DNA from: Sipunculus nudus | Taxonomy: Eukaryota > Annelida > Sipuncula > Golfingiida > Sipunculidae | Reading direction: 5' to 3' | Assembly: GCA_026874595.1 (NCBI GenBank) | Contig: CM049319.1 | Span: 14,967,601-15,031,600, forward strand | DNA: 64,000 bases | Part shown: piece by piece, positions 48,466 through 61,140 of the stretch | Position numbering within the stretch: the first letter of the stretch is position 1 | How the letters are laid out: each line of letters opens with the position of its first letter | Notes under the pieces: model-generated | The model's input: only the letters and a program-made list of their open reading frames with translations | Databases searched by the model: none | What the model was told of the DNA's origin: nothing | Made by a program: the position numbers and the translations under genes

Positions 48466-49053
48466 GTAGTGATATCAGATTACCTGTTGTCCCGGGGGGG
48501 CCACACTTTGGAATACCTAACGCCACATCACATTTTAATATTTTGCTTGTTTGAACACATAAATAAACTTTTGTTTCCAAATTTTACCAACACAATAATT
48601 ATGTAGAAACTATTTTAATGGTGTATGGATGCCAAGTGAAAGACAAAATTATTACTAGTTCGGAAGTTAAACCACGTGCATTAACTAGACGGACAGACGG
48701 ACGACGGACAAAGAGTGATCGCTATAGCTCAGATGACTTACAGTCAGCTGAGCTAAAAAAGGGAGCCAGAGATTAAACATTAGTTTGATATTAGTCCATT
48801 TAAAAGGGGGTTATTGTTACTGGGACTTAAAATAGTGTACCTTTTAAAATGTTATTTTTTTACATATTACAAAATCATGTGAAAATGAATGAAAAGTTGA
48901 AAAATATACTATTAGAAGGATCACAATACCAGGTTTAAAATAATGTTCACATTTTGGGGTCTAATATGAATTTAAAGCACGTTTGACTTAAATTTAGATA
49001 GGAGGGTTTCAAACGATAATGATACCTAGATGACATCTTATCATTATATTTAT

Positions 49054-49055
<2 letters not shown>

Positions 49056-49103
<48 letters not shown>
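49056..49103. repeat. (GA)n microsatellite
   Basis: Pure GA run corresponding to 37008-37043. Confidence 0.95.
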
Positions 49104-49108
<5 letters not shown>

Positions 49109-49249
49109 AAGGAACTAATTTAAATTAGAGTTCAACTTAGGGTATTTCTGCATGTCGTTCAAAAACTCAGTTACATTTTTAGAATATGACAATGGGCCTG
49201 ACAGAGCTCATTAATTCAGGACAGTCCATTTTCCAATGAAACAGGGACG

Positions 49250-49450
49250 ACAGCTTAGACGGGAAGAGGTGGTCAGTCTCACCGGCGCACTTATATATGA
49301 CCAGTATGTACTCTGTGTTTAAGCATAACGAACTTACGTACCAAGTTGTACTGGTGACGTACTAGAACGTATGCCTGGTCCACAGAATGGACAGTGACTG
49401 CAAGGACAACACCCACCAGATGAAATGGATGATTCCTAAATGGGGACGGG
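49250..49450 (-). repeat. Module type i (B2)
   Basis: GGTCAT-N20-CTGACC on the minus strand at 49271-49302, with the same flanking blocks as B1. Confidence 0.65.
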
Positions 49451-50499
49451 CGCTAAACCCTCTGACAGGTGAATTGCAAGTAAACGTACAAACAATGCAA
49501 CGTTACAATAAAATTCTAAATAAACCATTCAAATAAATAGAACAACACACAAATAAAAGTTTTTTGATGTTTTATTTATTAATCAATTTTTACTAAAGAT
49601 TGAAATAATTAAAATGAGTGACTGCGTTTTATAATAATTTTGCAATGTACCATATGGGGTGCCAATTAAAAAAAAATGTCATTATTTATTTATTAGTCAT
49701 TTATTTGATTATTTATATGCTCTCGAAGATCACTTCCTAAAACATATATTGATATAATGAAGGAATGATATATTCAAATTACCTAGAATGAACCAAATAA
49801 ACACCTTTAGCAAAATAATATATAATTTGCCCCTCATATACTTTAGTGAAAAACTGCACATGTATTTCATTATTTATACGTATTCGCACTTTGAGAAGAA
49901 TAATTAAACTTTAATGGGCACCCCTTAAAGAAAGTGAATATGAATTAACTAAGATGAATGCTTCAAACAGACAACAATTTTTATGAATAGTAATGAGTAT
50001 TTTATTATTATGAAAAGAAACCTGTGTGGACTGATTCTTTTCGGCAGAGTTGACAAAGATTATATGTGTATGTATATTGAATCCTGTAGGCTATGTTTAA
50101 GGGCTACACAAAAAAAGCGCACACAGTTGAATTGAATTTAACAATGTTACCAATTAATAAACGATGATATCATATCTTAAAAAGCGAAACACCTGTCACT
50201 TTCTCATTCCAAGCCACACTTACAAATATTAGTTCTAAGGAATCGACGCTCAAAATTGTGTGCGTGTGTGTGGGGGAGGGGGGGGAGGGGGGTAGGTGTG
50301 TGAGTAGATGTAGGTGTTGTGGGTGTGTGTGTGTGTGTGTGTATGTGAATGAGCATCAAGTTTAGTGTTACCAACACAAATAAAAAGGAGGTTCGCTCTA
50401 TTTGTATTGTATTCCAGAGTTCGTAAAAACAGTTTATCTTTTGGTGTAGCCTTATTTATTATTATTCTTTTTCTTCTCTTTGGCAGGATACCAATCCTG

Positions 50500-50690
50500 T
50501 GTGTAATGAGTATCCTTTGTCCAGGAAGGGATGCACTGTGAGGCACAGTCACGACACGAGGCCAGTTTGTCAGAAACCATTTCATGCCAAACGGTCTCCG
50601 CCCATCGTGTCCCCAAACCGTCACTCACGCACCCGATAGGGGGCGGTAGGAGTCACTCTTTAGATAAATCTGCGGAGATGCTTGGCTCAA
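50500..50690 (+). repeat. Module type h (B2) with CTCF-like core
   Basis: CCCGATAGGGGGCGGTA at 50632-50648; otherwise like 38440-38600. A minus-strand 124-codon frame over this region is low-complexity (His/Pro-rich) and not taken as a gene. Confidence 0.55.
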
Positions 50691-51526
50691 AAGGCATTTA
50701 GTCGGAGTCAATAAGACGCATGCTCTCCTCTAGTAAAATAATAGAAATCAGACCATTTTTTAGGTAAAGGTACACGAAAACACACATTATGTTCGAACAA
50801 ACTGATAAAGGTACAAAACTTATGTGATTGCACAAAGGGGTGAGAATGTGAGAACTCTCTAATGGATCATTTAGGCAACTTGATGAAATCATGTGACAGC
50901 ATGGGAGGTATATAAGCTTGACCATGTCACTTTACAGAAACTTTCCTTTCTTTCATTCCGTGGGGTTTATTCCATTTTAAGGTTTAGAGCACATATCCAA
51001 CAAGATCCCTGACACCCCCTGTTTTTAGTTGGACTCTTCTGCGGTAGGTGGATTAATCCAGTCATCAAGACATAGTGTTGTCTTTCATCAATTGTTCTTT
51101 ACATTTTTCATACATCTTGACCAATTGCCCAAAATCATTTATATTAAAATAACGGCCCCATAGTCTATTTAAAAGAAAAAAATCGACGAATAAAGCAATG
51201 ACAATACCACTAGCTGTTTAACCAGTCCATAAAAGAGATATTAAGAATATTGAACGCATAGATGATTATAGATAAAGGGTGGAAGGAGGATTGGGGTACC
51301 GTGGCCCCGGTGAACAAAACTTAGTGTGCAGGGGATGCCAGTAGGTTTTATAATACATAGCGCTCGCATACAGACGTAGAAAAGAAAACAGATCGGATCG
51401 CATATCTCATGGCTATTTTCCATCATTAAACGGGAATATTCTGATATCTGATTCCCAGAAATTAAAGATAATCTGTTGAACCTTTAATAAAAAAAACGTG
51501 GATCCCACGGAACACAGGCTCTTCAT

Positions 51527-51581
<55 letters not shown>
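51527..51581. repeat. (TA)n microsatellite
   Basis: TA run with one interruption, counterpart of 39459-39511. Confidence 0.95.
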
Positions 51582-51584
<3 letters not shown>

Positions 51585-51954
51585 TGTGTTTACAACATCT
51601 TGAGGACCCGTCCAAATAAACTCATTAAACAACGAAATCTTTCGGCATGTCCGACTGCTAATGGCGAATTACCACTAGAAATCTTTCAACCTCAGCACTT
51701 ATGCGACCAACTAACTTGCTTTGCCTGTTAACATGATATTTTCTATATGTCAATATGGGCGCAACGATAAACAAGATTGTACACCCATCACAGAGACGTT
51801 ATAAGAACAGATTATATCAGGAATCACACACAGTTTATTAACATGTACCCAAAATAAGCCAGAAATCACATAAATTCTACATATGAGGCAGGTGAATAGC
51901 TGGCTATAAGCGTGTATTGTTCTGTTTCCAAGATTGTTTAGATTCCCTGATACC

Positions 51955-52030
51955 AGAAATGGGTGCGAGTGTACGAGTAATGGTCCGAGAACAGACAGGG
52001 TAGCGACCTCCATAGGGCATATTAGTAAAA
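51955..52030 (-). repeat. Module type g remnant (B3) with CTCF-like core
   Basis: GCCCTATGGAGGTCGCTACCC on the minus strand at 51998-52018, followed by TGTCTGTTCTCGGACCAT. The GGTCAG frame half present in B1 has been deleted. Confidence 0.55.
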
Positions 52031-52834
52031 CAGAGGGAAAGACTGGGCAGACATCTTGCATAATAATTACCGAGTCGTAAGGCCAAAAAAAAGATATGTT
52101 TCTCAGGCACTCTTTTCAGAAATCAGTGCGGGCGGGCGATATTTTATTTTTTTTAATCTTTTTTTTATGTATGTTTTGATAAAAACGTCAAATGATCATG
52201 GAAAAGCATGAAAATAACAAAATTGTTTTGCCAAACAGGTAAAAGCGCTACATAATAAAGTAAATCTTATCAAAATTACTTATTTTATCTTCTTGAAAGA
52301 TGAAAGAATTTTGATGCGGAGGGGAGGGGGGCCTAAGAACCATACCTTTGTATTTTTTTTTTGATAATATTACTGGTATAGAATGCAGAAATATTAAGGT
52401 TATCGAGGTGTAGATCTGTCTGTGGAGGGGGCACGAGGAGTACGGGCATGTGGCGAGGGTATTCAATTTGGTTAACACAAGGTAAATTCCTTATATTTAT
52501 TACACATTGTCACTCTAAAATACATATTAATACATATTAAATTGGCATGCCGGGGGTGGGGGTGGGGGGGGTTGGATTTGGTTGGTTGGTTTGAAACTCC
52601 TTGTATGCCCAAATTACACATGCCAAGAGAATTGACTTCTAAGTTATTTCAGTCTAAAGTCATCTAATACAGTATTTAATTGTTACTTATAATTTGAAGC
52701 ACTTACTTTAACATAGTTAAAGGAATATTCTGACTTTTTCAGACGATTTCTAGTTTCTGTACTTAATTTTAGGTCTTAGCGGTTATTAAGTACTACACTG
52801 GAATCATTTATTTCGCAGACAGAGCAAGGCCATC

Positions 52835-52925
52835 CCAATCAGGTGACGACAACAGACCTGTCTGGCTGGGCTAATTAACGTCAACACGGAGAGACATACC
52901 GAAACAAATCAATAACCACTTCATA
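52835..52925 (-). promoter_or_regulatory. Module type f, partial (B3)
   Basis: Minus strand: GTTGACGTTAATTAGCCCAG and CAGGTCTGTTGTCG. No CRE is kept. Confidence 0.45.
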
Positions 52926-53017
52926 CCAACGCTATTTGGGGCGTAGCCGGGGATGGGGGCAGAGGGCCAGCAATGCATCATTGCCTTTGCAAAATATTCG
53001 GCCCCTCCCCTCCTTCA

Positions 53018-53522
53018 ATTTTTAGCTCAGCTGACTGTAAGTCAACTGAGGTATATAGGAATGGCGCTTTGTCCGTCGTCCGTCCGGCCGACCGGCCGTC
53101 CGTTAGCAGGGCACAAAGCGTAACTGCTGGACCTAGAAACTTCTAAGTGAATATCCAGGAAGGTCAATAAAAAATCACCTAGGAGACCTGAAATTAGGTC
53201 ACTGCGACCAATATCCTCCGAACTATGGGGCTTGAAAGTACCCCCCAGAATAATCAAAAATATAATACAAAACCTCCAATATCTTGATTATTAATGCATG
53301 GATTGTCATGAAACTTGCCTTGAATATTGACCGTGACTAGCTTTGTCAGTACCGGAAAAGTGGCGGCGCCACCTGTATTTTTTGTGATTTTAACGGATAT
53401 TTTTTTATTTCTTTTACTATAAAATGACAACAACTATGTCAGTTTCTCAGCTGTAATTACATCTAGTGTCCCCAAACCTGGTGTGTTTATTGATCACAAG
53501 TGGATGCCATATAGTTATCACC

Positions 53523-53563
<41 letters not shown>

Positions 53564-54592
53564 CATCCGTCCATCCATACAAATTTGTTTCAAGATGATA
53601 ACTCCAGGTTGTATTGACACATGGATTGCACATATAGCTGAGCTGCCAATAGGGGAAGAACCTGATTGATTTGGGGTCACAAGGTGAAAGGTCATGGTCA
53701 CAGGGGTCCACATATTTGTTTCTCGATGATAACTCCAGTTTAGATTGATATATTGGTTTCAATTTTGACTTATATATGACCCACCAATAATGTAAGAACC
53801 CTGTTAAGGCCAAAGGTCAGGGTCACAGGACCAACTTCTTTAAAAAGATTGTTGACGTATTTTTAGCCAAACTTTCTGTCCCAAACATTCTATCTTCCAG
53901 ATGATGCTCACGTGCCAATAATGGAAGTAAATTATGAATTTTGGGGTCATGAGGTCAAAGGTCTATCTTCCAGATGTTGCTCACGTGCCAACAGTGGAAG
54001 TAACTTATGAATTTCGGGGTCATAAGGTCAACGTTCAAGATCATGGGGGCCATCTATCGAAATATTAGTTTCCCGATCATAACACCACTTTGATTTGAAA
54101 TATTGGTTTCAAACTTGACTTATATATGGCCCACCTCTAAAGAAAGAACTGTTGATTCTGGGGTCATGAGATCAAAGGTCAAGGTCACAGGACCCACTAC
54201 TTTAGTAAGATTGTGGATGCATTTTAAGCCAAACTTTTCATCTCGATCCTTCCATCATCGATATGTGGTGCACCTGCCAATGGGGGAAGTTTTCCTTTGA
54301 TTTTTGGGTCACTAGGTGAAAGGTTAAGGTCACAAGGCCCCTCCATTCACAAATTAGTTTATGGATGATAACTCCAGTTTGGGTAGACAGGTTGGCTTCA
54401 AACTGATCACAGGACCAATATTTTCGAAAACCTTATAAACATATATCCTTATAGACAAATGCAGCTGAGCGTCGAGACCCATGGGTCCCTAGTTTCATCC
54501 TGGCTGAGCCCTGACTATGCCCCACACACAATATGGGTTCTGATAACTTGTAATAAAAAGTGATTTGATCCATATGTTATACTCAGCCGATA
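53018..54592 (+). repeat. Composite dispersed repeat (B3, uninterrupted)
   Basis: It begins TTTTTAGCTCAGCTGACTG and GTCCGTCGTCCGTCCGGCC. It continues through a GTCT/CTGT microsatellite (53525-53562) and AGGTCA-type repeats (53645-54410), and ends near CAGCTGAGCGTCGAGACCC, CATGGGTCCCTAG. B1 lacks it: CCCCTCCCTTG joins directly to TTAGCTTGTGTTAGC near 30618-30640. The class of element is not recognised. Confidence 0.65.
53645..54410 (+). repeat. AGGTCA-type tandem repeat (B3)
   Basis: Units with TTTGGGGTCA, AAAGGTCA and AAGGTCACAGG at about 140-bp spacing; fewer units than B2. Confidence 0.75.
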
Positions 54593-54680
54593 GGCTTGTG
54601 TTAGCTACTTTAGTGACCATTTTGACGTCACAATGTTATTATGCCTGGACTTAAGTCCAATGCTGATTTTGCGACATATG

Positions 54681-57581
54681 GATTCATCAATAATCATATT
54701 AATACTTGTCATAGCCATTGATAATCATGTTGATACTTATGATTATCCATGGCTATGACAACAATCAATATGATTATCCAATGCTATGACAAGAATCAAT
54801 ATGATTATCAATCGCCGTGAAAAGGATCAATATGATAACTGAAGGCTCTGACAAGGATCAATATGATTATTGATGGGTATGGCAAGGAACAATATTATTA
54901 CTGAAGGCTCTGACAAGGATCAATATGATTACTGAAGGGTATGGCAAGGATCAATATGATTACTGAAGGCTCTGACAAGGATCAATATGAATATCAATTG
55001 CTATGCAAGGATCAATATTACTGAACGCTCTGACAAGGATCAATATGATTATTGATGGGTATGGCAAGGATCAATATGATTATTGATGGCTATGGCAAGG
55101 ATCAATATGATAACTGAAGGCTCTGACAAGGATCAATATGATTATCAATATCTATGGCAAGGATCAATATGATTACTGAAGGCTCTGACAAGGATCAGTA
55201 TGATTTTTTATGGCTATGGCAAGGATCATTATGATTACTGAAGGCTCTGTCAAGGATCAATATGATTCTTGATGGCTATGACAAGGACCAATATGATTAC
55301 TGAAGGCTCTGACAAGGATCAATATGATTATTGATGGGTATGGCAAGGATCAATATGATTACTGAAGGCCCGATAAGGATCAATATGATTATTGTTAGGT
55401 ATGGCAAGGATCAATATGATTACTGAAGGCTCTGACAAAGATCAATATGAATATCAATTGCTATGCAAGGATCAATATGCTTACTGAAGGCTCTGACAAG
55501 GATCAATATGATTATTGATCGGTATGGCAAGGATCAATATTATTACTGAACGCTCTGACAAGGATCAATATGATTATTGATGGGTATGGCAAGGATCGAT
55601 ATTGTTACTGAACGCTCTGACAAGGATCAATATGATTACTGATGGGTATGGCAAGGGTCAATATGATTACTGAAGGCTCTGACAAGGATCAATATGATTA
55701 TCAATATCTATGGCAAGGATCAATATGATTACTGAACCCTCTGACAAGGATCAGTATGATTTTTTATGGCTATGGCAAGGATCAATATGATTACTGAAGG
55801 CTCTGACAAGGATCAATATGATTATTGATGGCTATGGCAAGGATCAATATGATTATTGATGGGTATGGCAAGGAACAATATGATTACTGAAGGCTCTGAC
55901 ATTGATCAATATGATTATTGATGGCTATGGCAAGGATCAATATGATTACTAAGGGCTCTGACAAGGATCAATATGAATATCAATTGCTATGCAAGGATCA
56001 ATATGATTATCGATGGTTATAACAAGGATCAATATGATTATTGATGGGTATGGCAAGGATCAATATGATTACTGAAGGCTCTGACAAGGATCAATATGAT
56101 TATTGATGGGTATGGCAATGAACAATATGATTACTGAAGGCTCTAACAAGGATCAATATGAATATCAATTGCTATGCAAGGATCAATATGATTATCGATG
56201 GCTATAACAAGGATCAATATGATTATTGATTGGTATGGCAAGGATCAATATGATTACTGAAGGCTCTGACAAGGATCAATATGATTATTGATGGGTATGG
56301 CAAGGAACAGTATGATTACTGAAGGCTCTGACAAGGATCAATATGATTATTGATGGGTATGGCAAGGATCAATATGATTACTGAAGGCCCGATAAGGATC
56401 AATATTATTATTGATGGCTATGGCAAGGATCAATATGATTATTGATAGCTATGACAAGGATCAATATGATTACTGAAGGCTCTGACAAGGATCAATATGA
56501 TTATTGATGGGTATGGCAAGGATCAATATGATTATTGATGGGTATGGCAAGGATCAATATGATTATTGATGGCTATGGCAAGGATCAATATGAATATCAA
56601 TTGCTATGCAAGGATCAATATGATTATCGATGGCTATAACAAGGATCAATATGATTATTGATGGGTATGGCAAGGATCAATATGATTACTGAAGGCTCTA
56701 ACAAGGATCAATATGAATATCAATTGCTATGCAAGGATCAATATGATTATCGATGGCTATAACAAGGATCAATATGATTATTGATGGGTATGGCAAGGAT
56801 CAATATGATTACTGAAGGCTCTGACAAGGATCAATATGATTATTGATGGGTATGGCAAGGAACAGTATGATTACTGAAGGCTCTTACAAGGATCAATATG
56901 AATATCAATTGCTATGCAAGGATCAATATGATTATTGATGGCTATAACAAGGATCAATTTGATTATTGATGGCTATGGCAAGGATCAATATGATAACTGA
57001 GGGCTATGGCAAGGATCAATATGATTATCGATGGCTATAACAAGGATCAATATGATTATTGATGGGTATGACAAGGATCAATATGATTATCAATGGCCAT
57101 GACAAGGATCAATATGATTATCAATGGCCATGACAAGGATCAGTATGATTATCAATGGCCATAACAAGGATCAATATGATTATTGATGGGTATGACAAGG
57201 ATCAATATGATTATCAATGGCTATAACAAGGATCAATATGATTATTGATGGGTATGGCAAGGAACAGTATGATTACTGAAGGCTCTGACAAGGATCAATA
57301 TGATAACTGAAGGCTCTGACAAGGATCAGTATGATTATCAATGACTATGACAATGATCAATATGATAATTAATGGCTGTGCGAGAATCAAATGATAATTT
57401 AATTGTCTGACAAGAACAATGTGATTATCCATGGCTATGACAAGAATCAAAATGATTATCGATGGCTATGGCAAGTATAAATGTGATTATTGATGGTTTT
57501 GACAAGTATCAAAATGATTATCGATTGCTATGACAAACATCAATATAATTATAAATTTATTATCGATGGCTCTGTCTATGA
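54681..57581 (+). repeat. 31-bp minisatellite (B3), about 94 units
   Basis: Largest of the three arrays. Mixed 62-bp two-unit pattern, plus a third variant GAATATCAATTGCTATGCA that recurs as a block followed by AGGATCAATATGATTATCG, suggesting internal segment amplification. Confidence 0.92.
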
Positions 57582-58019
57582 TAAGCTAATAAATAAGTGG
57601 TATAACAGCTAAATACAGTATATCTAATCCTTATGGCAGGAAAACAATGCGGCAATGCAGTCAAGCAGTTATTTGGTTAATATAGTACTTCTCATGCGGT
57701 ATAAATATTTTATTATAATCTTTTTTTAATTATTTAATATTTTCCTGAATGTCATTCTCAGTTCCTTAATTTTCAAAATCCTAGGGTTAAACGTAGGGAT
57801 CGAATATAGAAAACATTTTAGAAGAATATTTACGAGAAAATCACGTCCTGTGAATGCAAGGGCATTTATGGGACGTGAGTTTTTTTCCATAGTTTATATC
57901 ACATTTTTTACCGTAAGAAATACCAAAGGCACCAGTGCAGCACAGACAATGACCATGGAAACCCTTTATTTGTCCTAGTTATATTCGCGGAGACTCGAAT
58001 GGTGTCCGGTTATTCGGGC

Positions 58020-58230
58020 TGAAACTATGATAGTCCTACGGGTCGGCCCCCTTTCTCTGCTTTGAGCATCACACATACGCCACTACTTAACCAGTACTAC
58101 GGTGTTAAATAAGTTCAAACGATACAGACATGCAGTTCACAGTGGTCAGCTGCTAGTACACGATAGACACTGACCTGATTGGTCGTTTGAGCTTACACCC
58201 TTATTTGACTGAAAATGGACTCTTCCAGAT
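58020..58230 (+). repeat. Module type d (B3)
   Basis: GGTCAG-N20-CTGACC at 58144-58175 preceded by CCAGTACTACGGTG. The arms are intact. Confidence 0.65.
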
Positions 58231-58659
58231 TTATAAGTCAATGATTCCTAGGAAGTATCAAAATGGGTATTTGTTTAAGGCTAAAATAGGGTCTTATTAT
58301 AAATATGTGTTGGAGGGCGACTTTTTTTACTCATTTGATTATAAATTTTCAATGGTGATTTGGGGGAAACTGGTTAATAAGTATGTATTTTTCTTGCTAA
58401 ACAGGTAAAAGCACATAATAAAAATTCGCTAAACTTTAATGGGCACCTATTGGTGGAATGGTAATATTTATGTGTTAATAATATATGTATGTATTTATGT
58501 ATATCCGGACCTGTAACTAAAACAGTGCAGGCAATTTCCACTTAAAACGTTTCATCAAGATAGCTCCCTATCTCGCTCCTCTTTGATGAATTTAGAAATC
58601 GCATGCACATGACACAAACAGTTGATTGTAGTTCGCTCTTCATTTCTCAGATGGCAGCA

Positions 58660-58930
58660 GGGCGATGGTCTACAGTTTCTGAACGTCTCGTTTACCCGGT
58701 GTTTTACGTTTGGCCATTAGGGGTCGTTGTTCGCTGTAACTGCCCATCCCTTGACCTGTGATACATGCGTCCTTGATCTAGAACAACTGTACTGACCTGA
58801 CTTGACGATGTGTTGGAGTTCCTGGAAGTCGGTCACACCCCCGCAGTTGATATGATTCCAGTCTGGTCAAACTGAGATGATAACAGCGAAATAACCACGG
58901 GTTAGAGAAGGTCACAATCGATAATTTGTC
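58660..58930 (+). repeat. Module type c (B3) with CTCF-like core
   Basis: TGGCCATTAGGGGTCGTTG at 58711-58729, like B2. Confidence 0.6.
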
Positions 58931-60034
58931 ATACCTACACAAAATGGACTTGACCTATGTCAACAAACCGTTCGGCAGTCTCTCTCTCTCTCGATCTATC
59001 GATCAAATTATTTAACGGTTTTATTAAAGTTTTTTCATCGTTTCACAAGTTTTATTTTATACGTCTCGATTGTGATCAATGAACCATTTATGAGCCAGTT
59101 TGGTCAAAGCAAATTTAGTTTACTTTATAAAATGAAAAATGCAAATGTATGGAATTTCTGCAAACGAGGAACTGGTGATGTGGTTGTCATCGGACCTGAC
59201 GTTGAATTACTTTAACGTCATGGAAACTTGTTGCACGGAATAGAGAGCAAGCTGCCTCGAACGATAAAACAGAAAAAAACACGTAAGATAACTGCCAATG
59301 TACATTCAGTATGTTCACAAATGGTTTATGGATGTTTATTTCAACGGTTTTTGAAAAAAGTGCTGTTTACTTGACTTAATTCTAACTAAACTCACTGTAT
59401 TATTATCCGTTTGTGAACTGATGGCTATATCAACCACCGTGCAGCCTGCTGACCATGCTTGCATAAAATTAAAGCGGTATAGCCTTTTCACACTAGGCGG
59501 CGTGCGCGTAGCCCATAGTCCGTTACGATCTAAAAATGTGTGCTTAACTTGAATATGTTTAATTTTCATCATGGAAAGTGTCTGTGAACTGTTGGTAGGC
59601 TATAACAAGCTGTTATCAATTAGATCGCTTTATTCACGATTTATCGCAGTGATCTGGCCCTTGTTTATTATCTGGTAAACTTCTGCGTTTTTCGCAACAC
59701 GTGCGTTTGTTGTCAACATATCCATTCAAATGAGCAAGCTTTTTGTGAGATCCTGGCCAATAAGAAAACCGCTTGCCCAGATAACGGGAAAAAGAAGGAT
59801 AGAGCTCTGGGAAGCCCATTCTGAGTTGTAAAATTAGACTGTAAAGAGTTTCAGATACCGGGCAAGTAGTATTTTCTACCCAAACTTGTTACAAAATATA
59901 CATGGAAGGAAATTATGTATCATTTACACCCTTTAGTCACTTTTCATCGAAAATTTAGGTCACGATGTTTTTTAGCGGGACGCGTATTTTGCATCTCGGA
60001 AAATGAATGTTTTTTTTTTTCAAAGCATTCAGTA

Positions 60035-60150
60035 TCAGAGCACTTCAGTCTTGATTCAGACTATAGTGATGTGGAGGTACATACGGTTGGTCAGCGACCT
60101 CTGGTTGTATATTTGTTACTGACAAAAAAAAATCAAAGAGAAGTCTTGTG
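60035..60150 (-). repeat. Module type b (B3)
   Basis: Minus-strand core ACCAGAGGTCGCTGACC at about 60089-60107. A further CTCF-like core CCACCAGAGGTCAGTAG lies on the plus strand at 60315-60331 in a B3-only stretch (60225-60350). Confidence 0.5.
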
Positions 60151-60556
60151 TCTCGTCGAATGCAACCTCCACGCAGGGGCTAGATCTAGCGGGGCACAAT
60201 TGACATAACCTAGATAAACCATTTGTATGGAGAATAGGCAGACTGGTGCGAGTCGATAGCGCCAAATGTGTAGACCAATATTGGTAATTCCAGACGATGT
60301 ACCGTCACCACATACCACCAGAGGTCAGTAGCAGTCATTTTCCGATGAACTGCGAAGTGTTCAAGTTAAAATTATTTATATTTAAATTTTAAGGTTATTC
60401 CTCGACATTCAGTTATGGGACAAAATTGATAAAACAAGAATAGTAAAATGTACTTAATACTAATGTATACTAATGATAAAACAAGAATAGTATAATGTAC
60501 TTAATACTAATTTACTTAATACTAATGTTTACTAATACAAATGTATAGTATAATAC

Positions 60557-60559
<3 letters not shown>

Positions 60560-60612
<53 letters not shown>
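60560..60612. repeat. (TA)n microsatellite
   Basis: Pure TA run not present at the matching place in B1 or B2. Confidence 0.95.
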
Positions 60613-60617
<5 letters not shown>

Positions 60618-60849
60618 GGAGCTCAATCACCTGTCTATATACCTTTATAACTGGAGGTAGAAAAAAGGCCAGAAAATGGGGATATCACTGCAGACAGACT
60701 GCTTGTTTTCCTGTGTGTCAGTCATGGCGAATAAGAATGATTCATGCAACAAAAATATGAACTAGTCTAATTTTACCTAAGAAAATGAGATTCACTATTT
60801 GCTCCACATTTAGAAGATATGTAGATTATATGTCAAGTTCTGAGAGCTG

Positions 60850-61140
60850 ACTAATTGTTCGTTGTCTTTCGTGGACTCACCGCTCACCGTTATGAACTTC
60901 TTGGGTTTAAATATATGACCTCTGTTGCCACTGTAGTACTGATGACGTACTGGAGTGTACTGGTGATGGGCTAAGAACATGATGGTCAGTGACCTCACAC
61001 TGGTGTGTGGGTTGTAGCTGTGGTTAGTCATTACCAGATCAATGCTGGTTGTTTGTTCTGTGCCCACTGGAGCGCTTCCCTGGTCAGTTTGCACGATGTC
61101 ACGCTAGTGACCTCTAGTGGCCGAAAATTAAACCATTACA
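60850..61140 (-). repeat. Module type a (B3)
   Basis: CTCF-like minus-strand core ending at 61105-61123 (TGACCTCTAGTGGCC on plus). Blocks I-III are kept. The 32-bp frame is degenerate (CTCACC arm at 60883-60888). A 94-codon minus frame covers it, but B1 and B2 are stopped in the same frame. Confidence 0.6.

Larger units (their letters stand above)
38946..51010 (-). repeat. Duplicated unit B2 (inverted)
   Basis: Direct tandem copy of B1 and close relative of B3. It has lost the stretch containing module g that B3 keeps at about 51720-52575, and a stretch matching 33065-33485. It gained a LINE and a CpG-rich segment (40232-41990). No host exon is supported. Confidence 0.75.

Noticed and set aside
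50250-50624. A 124-codon minus-strand frame with His/Thr and Pro runs.
   Set aside because: The composition comes from the GT and GGGGGAG tracts. The equivalent frame in B1 (38.2-38.6 kb) is broken.
30722-57581. The 31-bp arrays as a CRISPR array.
   Set aside because: Units are contiguous with no unique spacers, and the genome is clearly eukaryotic.
7231-61094. Open frames sharing a MFLAHHQYTPV-type peptide in several module-a copies (7231-7461, 28537-28725, 60810-61094).
   Set aside because: The frame is kept in A1, A2, A3 and B3 but stopped in B1 and B2 (TAA right after the MF codons). The similarity follows from the conserved DNA blocks. There is no start context or splice signal.
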